The notes under the pieces: model-generated | What the model was told of the DNA's origin: nothing | The model's input: only the letters and a program-made list of their open reading frames with translations | The model's database searches: none | From: Apteryx mantelli | Taxonomy: Eukaryota; Chordata; Aves; Apterygiformes; Apterygidae | DNA: 64,000 nucleotides | Reading direction: 5' to 3' | NCBI RefSeq assembly: GCF_036417845.1 | Contig: NC_089978.1 | Coordinates: forward strand, 126,820,183 to 126,884,182 | Translations under genes and position numbers: made by a program | In this document: in pieces, positions 12,501-21,400 of the stretch | Numbering within the stretch: the first letter of the stretch is position 1 | Layout of the letters: each line of letters opens with the position of its first letter

Positions 12501-15488
12501 ATAAAGCAGATAAAAATCCATGCCCCAGTCCCAGCCATAGCTTCTATTCGCACTCCAGGATAGGTGCTAATTTTTATTTTGTCTTTTGGCAGGAATGAGC
12601 AGACTTTGAAGCAGTTGTTACACAGGCTGCCGCAGCTTCAGGAAACAACTGACTATATTTTCTATTTACAAACTCAAAAAATGCATGATAGAAGCAATAA
12701 TGGAAAAATCACAGTTCTTGGAAATTTCTGAGTATCCCATGGTATTTGCTGTGCTTAGAAGCTCTGAAAATGTTAAGGTTTCTTAAAAAAGAGGCTGGCA
12801 AATCTTGAATGGAGAAGGGGTATTCTGCAGCAGGAATTACGGTGGAGAATGAGCTAGTGGACCTCAAGCTTTGGGAGATGGGACCGAGACTTGGAGGATC
12901 CCTAGGGCCTAAGGCTTTCTCTCGGTTTATCTAACCCTTTCCCTAGCTGGAGGCATGGAGTCTGGAATCCCTCACCATAAGATTCATGGTGGAAATTGTG
13001 TATCTGCGCATTGGATGTAATTTATGCCTTGAAATGATACAGCAAACTAAAGTTGAAGGCTGCCATTAGATCTGACATTTCAGTGTTTGTGTTTTCAGAC
13101 TCTGACAAAAGAGGAAAGCCAGAAGATTAAAAAGTAAACAGTGCTGTCAGGAACACATGTGCTAATGTTGATTGCCTAACTTCTTACTGCTTAATGGGAT
13201 TCATATAATTGGAAGTCTATCACAAACTGTAAGGGATGTGCCATGTGGCTGGGGTAATTCTGCTCTTGGCAGGCGCTGCTGGACTTTTGCTCATGTTGTT
13301 GCTATTTAGCATTTGTATTTCGGTCTTCCTCAGCTACATGACGGCCAGATATCTATGAGGACTGTGGAATAACATCTATGCGCAGCTAGGTGATGTCTCC
13401 ATTAGCTATCAGCTTTTCCAAACACGTTGTCTCTCCACTGGAAATCTTACAAAAAGGGAAGAAACATTCATGAAGCAGTTGAGATCTGGGTGGCCCAACC
13501 TAGGCAGCTGCAGGGAATGGATATAACAGGGGAACAGGGATATATGTTTGGACAGCTGTTCCTCCCTGGCCCCGCTTTGCTACTTGCTTTGTGCTGGGAG
13601 CCCTGTAGGGCCCCACGAAATAATACTCCTGAGCCTGCAGCACAGCTCCCGGCCTCTGCCTCACTCGGCAGTCACGTGCCAGCAGCAGTGTGTGAGCAGA
13701 TCACACCGCAGGGCCATCGAGCACATCCGGCACCCGGGATGGCCGGAGCAGAGCCAGGGGCTGGTGCGGCACATGCACTGGACCCTGCCTGACTGGCGGA
13801 GGAGTGGGAGAAGGGAGCGCCCACGGCAGCCTGACGCTGAAGACGTCAGAGGTGGCACTTCTAAAACCAGGCCGAGATGCGCTGTCCCCATCTGACTCTG
13901 TCTGTATTAGTTATGAGCTGCAAAAAGGAGTATAAGAAAATGGAAAGGTTAAAGAAAAAAAAAAAAAGGATAGAGCTGACATTCCAGCCATGAATCATCC
14001 CATTTTAAAGCAGAAAAGCAGAAAAGCACAAAGTTGTGAAGTAGAAACTCCAGCACTTGTAGTGGGAGGTACAGACTCAGCTTCCATAGCAGGCGCCCAC
14101 ACACAGCCTCTGCCTTACCTCTGCGTTTATTACTTAAGTGTATGCATTTTTAAATGGAAACTGTGATTCTTGCATAAACCTAAGCCATCATGAACTCATC
14201 AAAAAAAATCAAGCACCGCTGTTATTAACAAACTGTTAATACTAACACTTACAGTTAAAGTTTGAAAAAAGAGGAAACCTTACAACTGTGCCCAGCAAGC
14301 ACTACATCAGATGGGCGTGAAGGTATTCTCCACACTTGAAGTGGTTTCAGATCAACTCCAAGTCCTAGCAGCTAGTGGTCCTGCACTTGTAGAAACCTTA
14401 GGCATAAGCAAAAGCTACATTGAGAGTTAACTCCCATTTTGGGGGATTTAAGATCATCAAGGAAAACAAAGCCCTAGGCACATTCTTATGTTCACAGAGG
14501 TAGGCTATTACTGACATAAGTTAAACAATTAGTGTTTACTTATGTGCCGTTTCTTGTGCTTAGTTATGTTCCCTCCCCACAAACTTCTGATAAATCAAGT
14601 AAATATATCCCCATGTAGCCTCAGGTAGGCATTTCCCTGGGCTTCCAAGTCTCTGATCATATTTGACCTCCTGCTGGAAGAGCACCAAGAAATATCTGAT
14701 TCTTTCTATGTATTTTGAATTTGAGTTCCTACATGATTTTTGTATCATGTCAATACAGTAAGTATTTTGCTGAGAAGAAACACTAACAAGTTTTCTGCTC
14801 CAAGTTTATGCACATAAGTCTGCACTGAACTGATTTTCAGGTATATAATATGCAAACCACATACATCTATCTCCTATAGTCCTTCAAAAGAGTTTTCCAT
14901 AATGTAATAAAAATTTGAACAGGTGCAGCATATGTTTTGTTTACATGCAGTGAGTATAAGGCATATACTAAATACTTACCTGTAGAGCTAAATATTTACC
15001 CTTTAAAACATAATTTATCCAACTAGCTTGACATTTATTTCTTTCTTTTGATAAGTAAATCAGATCTCAACAAGAATAGTGATAGACTTTCAAGACATTT
15101 CTCAAAGTTGTATCAGAGGAATCATGTATACTGTAAATACATTACAAGGAAAAAACTCCAGAGACTGAGTGCCAGATTATTCTGTTTTCCAAAAAAATAC
15201 AAAGTTTGAAGGACTTAAAACATTGGTGTGAGAAGAAGGACATTTCCACTGAAGAAGCCTTGGGCACTGATGGTTCTATCAGTAATCTTGTTTAAAAAAT
15301 AGAAGAAAAGGAAAGAAAAGACAAAAACACATAGAGTTCAAATAGAGCTCAAACAGAACAGAATTATATTTATTACCTGTTTTGAACCTGATAACAAGCT
15401 GCCAAATACACAACGTCCAAAGGGTCACAGTCACTGCACAACAGATGATCCCAACCAGTACCCTTCTGTCCCAGCGGAGCAAAGGCAT
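429..15488 (-). CDS. ADGRG7: ADGRG7 (GPR128), N-terminal exons, one exon split by CR1
   Basis: Adhesion G-protein-coupled receptor G7, an orphan receptor of the plasma membrane that is mainly intestinal in mammals. Seven minus-strand exons are recognisable here: 15488-15377, 9650-9519, 9208-9099, 6866-6748 joined to 2223-2183, 1660-1569, 745-627 and 542-429. They cover the N-terminal membrane anchor and most of the extracellular region up to about the middle of the GAIN-like part. The GPS site and seven-helix domain must lie left of base 1. Adjacent exons have matching splice phases and similarity to the human protein, for example [12 protein letters not shown] against human NCNENLETLEKQ. The EGF-like exon expected between 15377 and 9650 was not found. 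All recognised exons are open except the one interrupted by the CR1. Position next to TMEM45A and LNP1 matches known synteny. Whether a functional product is still made cannot be told from the sequence. Confidence 0.88.
627..745 (-). CDS. ADGRG7: ADGRG7 exon of the GAIN-like region (MEKFSLTSN)
   Basis: The acceptor is ATTTCAATGCAG and the donor G|GTAAGC; phase 2 in, phase 1 out, 119 nt. It encodes [20 protein letters not shown] at its start and ends ILFSAQRG, matching human QMETYSLSLGN, NIAIQSANF and VRFSVQKG. The exon is open. Confidence 0.85.
746..1568 (-). other. ADGRG7 intron with a 36-bp tandem duplication
   Basis: Intron between the exons at 1660-1569 and 745-627. A unit starting GAGGTCACCAGAAATCTTAT occurs at 898-923 and again at 934-959, period 36 bases. 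Nothing else recognisable. Confidence 0.7.
1569..1660 (-). CDS. ADGRG7: ADGRG7 extracellular exon (TVSQLLDAN)
   Basis: The acceptor is CTTGTCTCAG and the donor AG|GTGACA; phase 0 in, phase 2 out, 92 nt. It encodes [20 protein letters not shown] at its start and ends NNLVDDTA. Human ADGRG7 has [18 protein letters not shown] here. The exon is open with no lesion. Confidence 0.85.
1661..2182 (-). other. ADGRG7 intron
   Basis: Intron between the CR1-split exon and the exon at 1660-1569, bounded by GTGAGA and CTTGTCTCAG. No repeat or other element recognised. Confidence 0.65.
2183..2223 (-). pseudogene. ADGRG7: ADGRG7 split exon, downstream half
   Basis: This is the second half of the CR1-interrupted exon. 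It encodes [13 protein letters not shown] and ends CAG|GTGAGA, phase 0. It aligns to human GQIFNTSRNASPEAKK at the same distance from the next exon. Reading upstream on the minus strand, the sequence leaves ADGRG7 homology at 2223 and enters the reversed 5' leader of the CR1. Lengths 119 + 41, minus the 4-bp duplicated site, give exactly 156 nt, the multiple of three expected from the neighbouring phases. Confidence 0.82.
2220..2223 (+). repeat. Left copy of the 4-bp target-site duplication (TTCA)
   Basis: TTCA at 2220-2223 recurs at 6748-6751 directly at the other end of the CR1. Removing the element and one TTCA restores an open ADGRG7 exon with the right length. Four bases alone could be chance microhomology; the exon reconstruction is the stronger argument. 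Confidence 0.7.
2224..2676 (+). promoter_or_regulatory. CR1 5' leader with TATA-like box and partial tandem unit
   Basis: A 453-base leader upstream of the probable ORF1 start. TATATAAG lies at 2569-2576. A segment of about 40 bases at 2241-2280 (GCAGCGAACAGACGCAGCAG and on) recurs in slightly diverged form at 2592-2631, a spacing of 351 bases. The element's left end therefore falls at about the same point of the unit as the sequence just after the TATA box. This fits a repeated promoter unit in which transcription starts a little downstream of each TATA, but that is inference. Confidence 0.55.
2629..3735 (+). CDS. CR1 ORF1 protein: zinc-finger-like, coiled coil, SGNH esterase-like domain
   Basis: First protein of the CR1 element, thought to bind the RNA and support retrotransposition. 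The open frame gives 368 aa from 2629; the second Met (residue 17, at 2677, [10 protein letters not shown]) is the more likely start because family-like sequence (EAGTQTDP) begins after it. Residues 55-76 hold C-x2-C and C-x2-C pairs (C55, C58, C73, C76), followed by a heptad-like coiled coil at about 78-110. Residues 201-366 form an SGNH/GDSL esterase-like domain: block I VVGDFLL (205-211), block III GAND (G261, N263, D264) and block V DGIH (D343, H346). Block I has Phe209 where the catalytic Ser of GDS is expected. The stop at 3733-3735 lies five bases before a Met codon of ORF2. Confidence 0.9.
   Translation: MRGPLFLFPVVYASSSMVVTRCRARSPVAVGVAVSEAGTQTDPLTVAAALQVSGCRECLGPLREAWAGSQLSCRRCAAVDELCRQVRELREEVSRLRSIREAEQEVDRVFSETAALGVPTPHRVELPEGSVPCETVHHNIVEEDWKLVTPRGRRRAPTPPEDLKLKNRFSALQDEEEMGMAAREVPGTTDPVPCRNARKKWRVTVVGDFLLQGMEASICRPDLLSREVCGLPGARVRDVMQRLPRLVHSSDYYPLLLFHVGANDTKGKLETIKQDFRALGMVVKGLGAQVIFSSILPVRGMDERRRRQTFQVNDWLRRWCWQQGFGFYDHGTLFEDRQLMARDGIHLTRRGTWVFANRLANLVRRALN
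3684..6674 (+). CDS. CR1 ORF2: APE-type endonuclease and reverse transcriptase
   Basis: The replicase of the element: it nicks target DNA and reverse-transcribes the element RNA from that nick. The frame is 996 aa from 3684, but the Met at 3741 (residue 20), just after the ORF1 stop, is an equally or more likely start (977 aa). Endonuclease motifs: N80 in YTNARSL, E108 in ITETWW, D213 and N215 in GDFNH, D281-H282 in CSDH. Reverse transcriptase motifs: [18 protein letters not shown], then D644 and D650 in [21 protein letters not shown], and the catalytic FADD at 730-733. The C-terminus ends [13 protein letters not shown] and a short tail, as usual for CR1. All the residues needed for both activities are visible and there is no premature stop, so the protein could be active. 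Confidence 0.95.
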   Translation: MGLCQQVGQPGKEGFKLGKMGEGESYSDRVAGKRQLKSGCLQQVNAAREVRMGCGYGGPSFTPPGKPACSITSLKCLYTNARSLGNKQEELEIRVRSQGHDLIAITETWWDSSHDWSAVMDGYMLFRKDRPGKRGGGVALYVREQLECIELCLGVDEERVESLWARIKGQASMGDTVVGVYYRPPDQDEEVDEAFYRQLEVASRSQALVLMGDFNHPDICWKDNTARHKQSWRFLQSIGDNFLAQVVEEPTRRGVLLDLVLTNKEGLVEDVKVGGCLGCSDHEIMEFRILRGGSRAPSRIATLEFRRANFGLFRDLLGGIPWVRALEGRGVQESWLIFKHHFLQAQERCIPMSRKSSKGGRRPAWMSKELLAKLNQKKEVYRKWKGGQATWEEYRNVVRVCRDATRKAKARLELNLARDVKDSKKGFFKYISSKRKTRENVGPLLNGVGALVTKDAEKAELLNAFFASVFPAQASPQEPQILEAREKVWREEDFPLVEEEWVRDHLSKLDTHKSMGPDGMHPRVLRELADIIAKPLSIIFERSWRTGEVPEDWKKANVTPVFKKGKKEDPGNYRPVSLTSIPGKVMEQLILEAISTHVEDKKVIRSSQHGFTKGKSCLTNLIAFYDGMTGWVDEGRAVDVVYLDFSKSFDTVSHSILIDKLRKCGLDEWTVRWIENWLNGRAQRAVISGTESSWRPVASGVPQGSVLGPVLFNFFINDLDEGTECTLSKFADDTKLGGVADTPEGCAAIQRDLDRLERWAERNLMKFNKGKCRVLHLGRNNPRHQYRLGVDLLESSSVGKDLGVLVDTKLSMRQQCALVAKKASGILGCIRKSVASRSREVILPLYSALVRPHLEYCVQFWAPQYKRDVALLEQVQQRATKMIRGLEHLSYEERLKELGLFSLEKRRLRGDLINVYKYLKGGCREDGTRLFSVVPSDRTRGNGHKLKHRHFHLNVRKNFFTVRVTEHWNRLPREVVESPSLEIFKTRLDAILCNVL
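6675..6747 (+). other. CR1 3' UTR with hairpin and tail
   Basis: A short 3' UTR. CCCTGCT (6679-6685) and AGCAGGG (6688-6694) form a perfect 7-bp stem with a 2-base loop. The conserved CR1 end TTGGACTAGATGATCTCC follows, then CCTTCCAACC and a single GATTCTGTGA. In the family the 3' end is what the reverse transcriptase recognises; only about one unit of the usual 8-bp tail repeat is present. Confidence 0.75.
6748..6751 (+). repeat. Right copy of the 4-bp target-site duplication (TTCA)
   Basis: Partner of 2220-2223. Because the CR1 tail itself contains GATTC, the exact end of the element within these bases is ambiguous. Confidence 0.65.
6748..6866 (-). pseudogene. ADGRG7: ADGRG7 split exon, upstream half
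   Basis: The acceptor (TTTTCTAACAG) precedes GTT GAA ACT at 6866. The half-exon encodes [20 protein letters not shown] and then [19 protein letters not shown], matching human ISSEVQILTSDANKLT. Reading then runs straight into the reversed CR1 3' tail at about 6748. It continues open to 6477 inside reversed CR1 sequence, so an unspliced read-through would add foreign residues and then stop. Together with 2183-2223 it forms one original exon of 156 nt. Confidence 0.85.
6867..9098 (-). other. ADGRG7 intron
   Basis: Intron upstream of the CR1-split exon. It holds an old antisense CR1 piece (about 7022-7200) and a run of about 20 T at 8361-8382. No exon is recognised in it. Confidence 0.65.
7022..7200 (-). 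mobile_element. Old CR1 fragment, antisense (end of ORF2)
   Basis: Read on the minus strand, the segment runs GGATGAGAGGTAATGGACAT, then GAGTTGCAACATGGGAAATT and AGGAAAAGTTTCTCATC. This is the same CR1 ORF2 stretch as 6494-6560 of the full-length copy (GGACGCGAGGCAATGGGCAC) but heavily diverged. It is 5'- and 3'-truncated and far older than the full-length copy 300 bases away. Confidence 0.75.
9099..9208 (-). CDS. ADGRG7: ADGRG7 extracellular exon ([12 protein letters not shown])
   Basis: The exon enters in phase 1 after an acceptor ending TTAGAG and leaves in phase 0 at CAG|GTAATC. It encodes [15 protein letters not shown] at its start and ends [12 protein letters not shown], corresponding to human MAVRLCSL and NCNENLETLEKQ. 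It is the best-conserved short block of the gene in this window. Confidence 0.85.
9384..9405. repeat. (TA)n microsatellite
   Basis: An interrupted run of TA dinucleotides in the ADGRG7 intron. Confidence 0.85.
9519..9650 (-). CDS. ADGRG7: ADGRG7 extracellular exon (NFCE...)
   Basis: The acceptor is CTTCTGTGCAG and the donor G|GTATGT; the exon has phase 1 at both ends and 43 complete codons. It encodes [10 protein letters not shown] at the start and CEPDTVN at the end, with the IIVGKYD segment between, matching human ANFCENSTYMGFTF and IPVGRYG. Its entry phase equals the exit phase of exon 1, so exon 1 could splice to it in frame even without the EGF-like exon that I could not locate. Confidence 0.82.
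9986..10255 (+). mobile_element. Possible ancient amniote interspersed repeat
   Basis: The end of this segment (GTGGCCTGACCCACCATCCT) resembles the ending GGTCTGACCCAGTATGG common in old reptile and bird interspersed repeats. The rest is too diverged for me to place. Low confidence. Confidence 0.3.
10570..11090 (-). mobile_element. Diverged CR1 fragment, antisense (reverse transcriptase region)
   Basis: On the minus strand one frame reads [20 protein letters not shown], equivalent to [18 protein letters not shown] of the full-length CR1 ORF2. Further along, the antisense DNA matches the FADD/TKLGG neighbourhood (around ATCATCGATGAAGACATTGA and CTCAGCTTTACTGAGAG). Stops and gaps show it is dead. 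It belongs to an older CR1 subfamily. Confidence 0.8.
12037..12110. repeat. (TA)n/(TG)n compound microsatellite
   Basis: TATATATATATG followed by TGTGTGTGTG and further TA-rich sequence. Confidence 0.85.
15377..15488 (-). CDS. ADGRG7: ADGRG7 exon 1: start codon and N-terminal membrane anchor
   Basis: The exon starts at the ATG at 15488 and encodes 37 residues plus one base, ending at a GTAATA donor (phase 1). The protein begins [13 protein letters not shown], followed by a hydrophobic stretch of about 20 residues (roughly 10-33) and then IRFKTG. This matches the start of mammalian ADGRG7, where RVLV, a hydrophobic segment and IVIRIQRGK occur at the same places. The segment acts as signal peptide or signal anchor. 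No upstream in-frame extension looks coding. Confidence 0.85.
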
Positions 15489-18400
15489 GTTGTGGTGCAG
15501 GCTGAGTCTGCTCTGTCATAAAATGGTTTTATACCTTGATATCCTTGTGGTGGATAAGCCATTAACTACCTGTCTACTGGTAGAACTTTAACCTTTTCAG
15601 TTCCTTTTAAAAAAAATTTTACTAGAGAAGTAATTCACAATAATTTCCATCTTTTTCCACCTGATAAAACGTTCCACTTTTCAAAGCATTAAATCTCACA
15701 TCTCCCACTTGTTATAGGGAAATGCTGCAGAGCAGAGCCATGGCTACATTAATACTTATAACCTGACCAGGGCCTGAGCCCGTTCTCTGAGTGTGCAGCA
15801 CGGCTCACAGCCATGCCATCTAGCCCGTCTTCCCTCCAAGCAGGACGCCCTCGTATATATTGTATATATTGCATATATTCTCTATATTGCATATATTCTC
15901 TATATTGTATATATTCTCTATATTGTGTATATTGCCTCCTGGAAACTGCTGCTGGCCCCCAAACTGTACCTGCATGCTGTCTGGGGGAGTGCTAGCTGGT
16001 GCAGGCCAAAACCATGCTAAGTGATGTGCTACCAGCTGAGGAATTTGGCCCTGTTGTGTAGCGTTATTTCATTTACTGACATAGTCACAACCACTGGGTG
16101 CTGCAGCAGTGAGGACAGAAAGGAAAAAAAGGAGGCTGTGGAAGGGTGAGAGCTAAGTCTCCTATGCAGTAAGAGGTAGGTAATATTCCTGTTGCGTTGA
16201 CAGTAGATGGAAAAAATGACTTCATTAGGACTGGCCTAGACTAGGCTCTTGACACTTACTTTCAGAAGAGGATTTGGCATTTCCATGCTACATAATATGG
16301 GCAGGCAGAGCAAAGGGGGAAGCAGGGGGAAACAAAGGTTTGGAGGAAAGCCACAGTGCTTATATGCACAGTGGAAGAGCCTTATTGCACCCCCTCTGTG
16401 CATCTCCACCGTGAAGTTTGGTCACTCAGCAGAACACTGGTACAATTGAGGATAAAATCTATGTCTTCAGATTTCCGAGCCATCTGCTTCATCCAGAAGG
16501 AAGCGGGAAACAGAATGATTGGAAGAAAAGGAAAACAGATAAAAGACACCAGTAAAATATGAAGCAGAAAGAAAAGTTGTAACACTAGTATTCTTCAAAA
16601 CAGTATATTCTTCCACATGCTACCATGTGTCCTGCTGACAAATTGAAAACTAAGAAATTAATCTTGCATTCAAGATCAAGAGAGACAAACAGAGATATTT
16701 AAAGAACTAGCTGGAATAAAGAGCATTTTTTTGTCATCACAGATCTGTGGTTGAACTTTCTGCATGTTAGCAGGGCCAATATCTTGCTCTTATGTAGTGT
16801 TCTTCATTGGTGGCTCTTAGTGAGGAAAGGAGGTGTATCTGGCTTTTTCAATTACAGAAGCACTTCTATCTCCAGTGTAGAAACGGGGTCGAAAAAACTG
16901 AAGTGATTTGTGAAGGACATACAGAAACCCAGTGGCCCACAGTGAAAAAAAGGACTCAGGTCTCTTGGGCTGTAACGCCCAGCTAGGTGCTACTGTTTCT
17001 TTAATGCATTACAGTACATTAAGATATTTTTTCCTCTTCTCAAGAAAATAATGAGCAAGATAAAGCATGCCGTTAATGTCCTTGGTGGCAATCTGGGAAA
17101 CAGACTTAGACCTCATCATCAAAAAATCAATACTGAAAATACTGCGGATCTAATTAATAGCAAGCAAGATACTCTGTACTAAGGAAAGCTTCTGAAAGGC
17201 AAAAGAAGTGTCCCAGAACAAGACACAGGGAAGTCTGAGGAAATGCAGAAATAATTAAGATCTAAGCATTTACAAATGGGACCTCTGAAACTGTTAATAT
17301 GCTTCTTCAGACACCCAAATGTCTTAAAATTTGGCTTGCAGAGGTTTTAGTTAATGAAAGGCTGTGCCGCTACCCTGGTGACGGTTATGGGACAAACCTG
17401 CAGCTCCGTCGGAGGATCTGCTAGCCCGAAAGAAAGAGCAACAGAAAGAAGCCCCCTGGTATGGTGGAGCAGTTTGAGGCTTTTATCTCCAGAAAAGGCA
17501 CGACCCCAGAAACCCCCCACTGGGTGGACGGCCACAGGCGCTGGCACCCTTTCTCTTTCCGAGGGGTGGGAATGTGTCCCCAGGGGTCACCCAACAGCAG
17601 TGGAGCAGCCGCAACATCCAGCTGGAGAGAAGCACTGCCTCCTTATCCTGGTTACCACAGAGGTTTAGTGCCCTTGTGCGTTTTAATTACTTTCCAGCCT
17701 GTTGAGATAAGTGGTTAAATATTTGATGTTCCTGGATTAGAAGCGGTAAGAGTTTAAAACTGGATCTATGAGACACTCAGGAAGATGGCAACCAGGAAGA
17801 TGGACACTCAGGAAGATGGCAATGCATGCACAGGACTTGGTCTTACAGATGAGGAAACTGAGTCACAGACCAGTTAAGCAACATAAAGTTAAGCTATGCC
17901 CAATATTGCACCAAGTCTGAAGATCGTGGTGTAGTTAAAGCTTAACCAGGTTCTGAATCACAGGTCTAATTTTCTAGTGTCCTCTCCTAGTAGAAAGGCT
18001 ACTAGATGGTAGCAGTGATTTTCCATATACTTGCAGAGGTGTTAAATAAATATACAGGGTAGGAAAGAGACAGGAGTTCAAGCTTACATGCTTCTTTCTG
18101 CTCAAAGGAAATAGGATCCCTGAATCCTTCCTAATATCAGGCACATCTTTGAGCAGAATGTTGTGTTTTGAATGTGTTTTTGCATTACTGTTTATATATA
18201 AAATACTGTGATTCCCAAACCTTGGGTTATGGTACCAGGACTGCAAATGGAAGAGGGTTTGTAACCTGGGAAATGGCAAAGGAAATAGGACTGTGAGTGA
18301 AAAAGATTAGAAACTTCTAACTTCACATGAATATTTTACATAAACCTTAAAAAAGCATATAGAAACATATGGCAAAACCCAAACAAATCAATTAGTATAT

Positions 18401-21400
18401 TCTAAAGAACAGTACATTTTTATTTATGAAAATATTAAACCATGTTTGCATGATAAAGTTATCAGACTGAAAGCAAATCTCATTACTTGTAAAACTGTAT
18501 GTGCAATGCAGCTGTCAGGAAGCGAAACTGCTCTTTAAGTGACTAAATATGTTTCTTCAGCTTTCCTCCATTTCTTTTAAGCCATAATTGGAGCCAGATG
18601 TTTCTTATTTCCTTTCTGTTTTGTTTTCAAGCCTGAATAAAATGCAGTGCCAGCAGTAAACACCATCTCTGAGATTTTTTCATGCGTCAACTGCATCTGG
18701 CTGAGTTGGAGTTACAAACAAGTAAAATTCCAGCAAAGCAGTGCAAGCTGTCACTCGAGCTGCCATTCATTTCTGGAACAGGGAATCAGCATTATGGTTT
18801 CTGGGACTGCCACGCAGGACCCAGAAAAATCCCAGAGAGTATATTTGACAACCTTGTATCTATTAAATAATGCTATAGGCAGACTGGAATGTTTTATATA
18901 GTAAATACTGCTTCTCCTCCCTTCAATCTTTGAGACTTAGGAGGGATTTCTAGTTGCTTAATTGCTATTCAGTTGTATAGATTGTCTTTATAAAAGTAGC
19001 CTCTTTCCCATTTCTTTCTTCTGCTCGGAGATAACCACAATGTGTAGACACAACCGTTTCTGCTCCAATTACATGCCCTCACTGTGACCTTGACCTCTTT
19101 GGTACTATTCCTTGCAGAATATTTTGAGGTGAAAAAGCTGTAGTCCTTACACAAAAGCTCTTTTTCTGAATCAAATTCCAAAGTATGCTGTAGCACTTGA
19201 TATTATGTTTTCCAACTAGTTTTTTTATGCATTTTCATTCTGAGAAGTATATCCAATATCTTATAGAGATCCATGAACTGTAACAATTACATAATAAGGT
19301 GTTAAAAATTATTGCTCTGAAAAAAATTCGGAGTTTGGTTATGCCTTCTTGTAAAAATATTAGACTTCTTTACTAACACATATTTTGAGCAAGCACATAT
19401 TTGACCCAGAATAGATTTAAAAGGCAAATGCCCAGCAGTTTTCCAGTCATCTCTTTTTCCCTTTTAACAGATGTGCTGCTGTTGCACAGTCCTTGGGAGT
19501 CCTTGGAATTCAGGCTTCCTTCCACTATTACACATGCTAAAGAACTTTTTTCTGGATTAAAAAAAGCTACTGTTTCCTTCCACTGACTTTTGTACTAGTG
19601 ACTCCTAACCCAAGTGTTGTAGCTCAAAGGTATTGAACCCTGCTATATTTCAAAGCATTCATGGAGGACTGCATTAAGGTACCAGACAAAAGTTGTCTAG
19701 TTGCCTCAGTTTTAAGGATGAATGAACCTGCAGGATCAAAATGCCTTGAACCGCCAAATTTACTCTTAATTCAAGCTAGATTTAGATAAAAGTAAATAAA
19801 AGTTTTTATTTATAGAATTTAGAACAATGACAGAGCTTTGAAGAAATACGGATAACAGAAATGAGAGAAAGCCACATTTAATCTATTTATCTTTGTGATC
19901 AGGGGTTCTCCCCCTCCTTCCAGTATCAGACAAGCCGTTTGCCTTACCTATAGCCACATGTAGATCTGTGGTGCTCTAGGAGCAGACCTGTGGAGCGCAA
20001 CAATTATGCATTACATAACAGCTATATTTTGGGACTCTATTTTCATTCCATGGACTTGAATGCCCATTAGTACTTGGAGCACATCAGGCACACCGCTGCA
20101 GTGCATCTTTCGATTTAGTTTCATTTCAAAGGACTCCAGTTCCCATGTCCTGATACCTCTCCACGAGGCAAACCAAAGCTCTTGAAGTTAGGACGATCTG
20201 GTGATTTGCTCCCAGAGTGCTCTCTTGATCCGAACTCAAATGTTTCCTGCATGCCTCACCCCAACATTGAAGTGACCGTGAAGCCCCTGGTCTTCCCTGC
20301 AAGGAGAATCACACCCCAGCTCTGAGCTGAGCTCCTGCCACACACTGGATCTGCTATGTTTTGTATAGAGCATGGCTGCCAAAATGTGCATTTTACATGA
20401 TTACCTAAATGGGATCAGGCATGTAGTGTGTCACTGGCTCTTCCTTGTCATCAAACATGAGAGTAAACAGTTTCCCTGGTGACATGTTTGGGAGTAACCA
20501 GCCCTAGCCCCAACCCCAGGGGATACAAAGACATTGGTACATTTGGTTTTCTAATGCAAACTAGTTGATTCCCCAAATGATTTATTTAAAGCTATTTCTA
20601 GCTCTTTAAAATTTCTTACTGATTATTTTAAGTCTTCTGCAATTCTTTCAAATTTTGTGAACATAAAGATGATATAGGAAAGCAGTAAATCCTGACTTTT
20701 TCTTCCTTACCCAGTCCTGGAGAAATTTAAAAGTTTTCTTATGTACACCGAAGTACACGCCACTCAAAGTTCTCTATAACTGAAAAAACACCACCTGTAA
20801 AATATGTAGCAAAGTGGTATCAAATCCATGGAATGATGAAAGAAAGCCATGGGACTATAATCTTTAATGAATAATAAATTTATCCACCAAAGCACAGTTT
20901 GAGAGAAGCCAAAATTGCTTGCAAATTTTTGCCAAATACAGTCCCCTAGCATTAATTTCAAAAAGTGGTCCAAAATATGGAGAGGAAAAAAACTGCAATT
21001 ATAAATATTTTTCCAAATACTTCAGTTTTTCGGTTTCAGAATGCATTTTCATCTTACAGCTGAAAAAGTTTTTTTTTTTCTTTAAAGGGAAAAGAGAGCA
21101 AAGTTAACTAGGTCAAAACAATCCTAAATATTTTTATTATCAAGCTTGCCAAAACAGAAAAATCCACAGTTCACACAGTTCTGTTCACATGCCTTACTGG
21201 CTGCTCCATGGTGTATGGAACACGAGAACAAACCCAAATTTGGGATCCTCTTTACCCCTAGAATTTGACTTTTGTGACTCTGTGAAGATCTACTGTCCGA
21301 GTCTCAAGAACAGCTATTTTCATCTGTATTGTAAGTGACAGCAAAATGATAGAAGTGAAGAAATTTGTCAAGACAGAACTGGTCTTTCCTAAATTCCTGT

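Larger units (their letters stand above)
9651..15376 (-). other. ADGRG7 intron(s); EGF-like exon expected but not found
   Basis: Between exon 1 and the NFCE exon. In mammals a cysteine-rich EGF-like exon (FCRNGGTWENGRCICTEEW in human) lies here. I searched the minus strand by eye for that Cys pattern with phase 1 splice sites and found none. The region contains a CR1 fragment (about 10570-11090), TA/TG repeats near 12037-12110 and a GC-richer patch at 13560-13890 with no recognised gene. Confidence 0.5.

Noticed and set aside
13427-13895. Open frames in a GC-richer patch
   Set aside because: No conserved protein pattern and no splice context; lies in an ADGRG7 intron.
14080-14160. Candidate EGF-like exon of ADGRG7 with donor AGAG|GTAAGG on minus
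   Set aside because: The correct phase is possible, but a stop lies about ten codons upstream and no Cys pattern is present.
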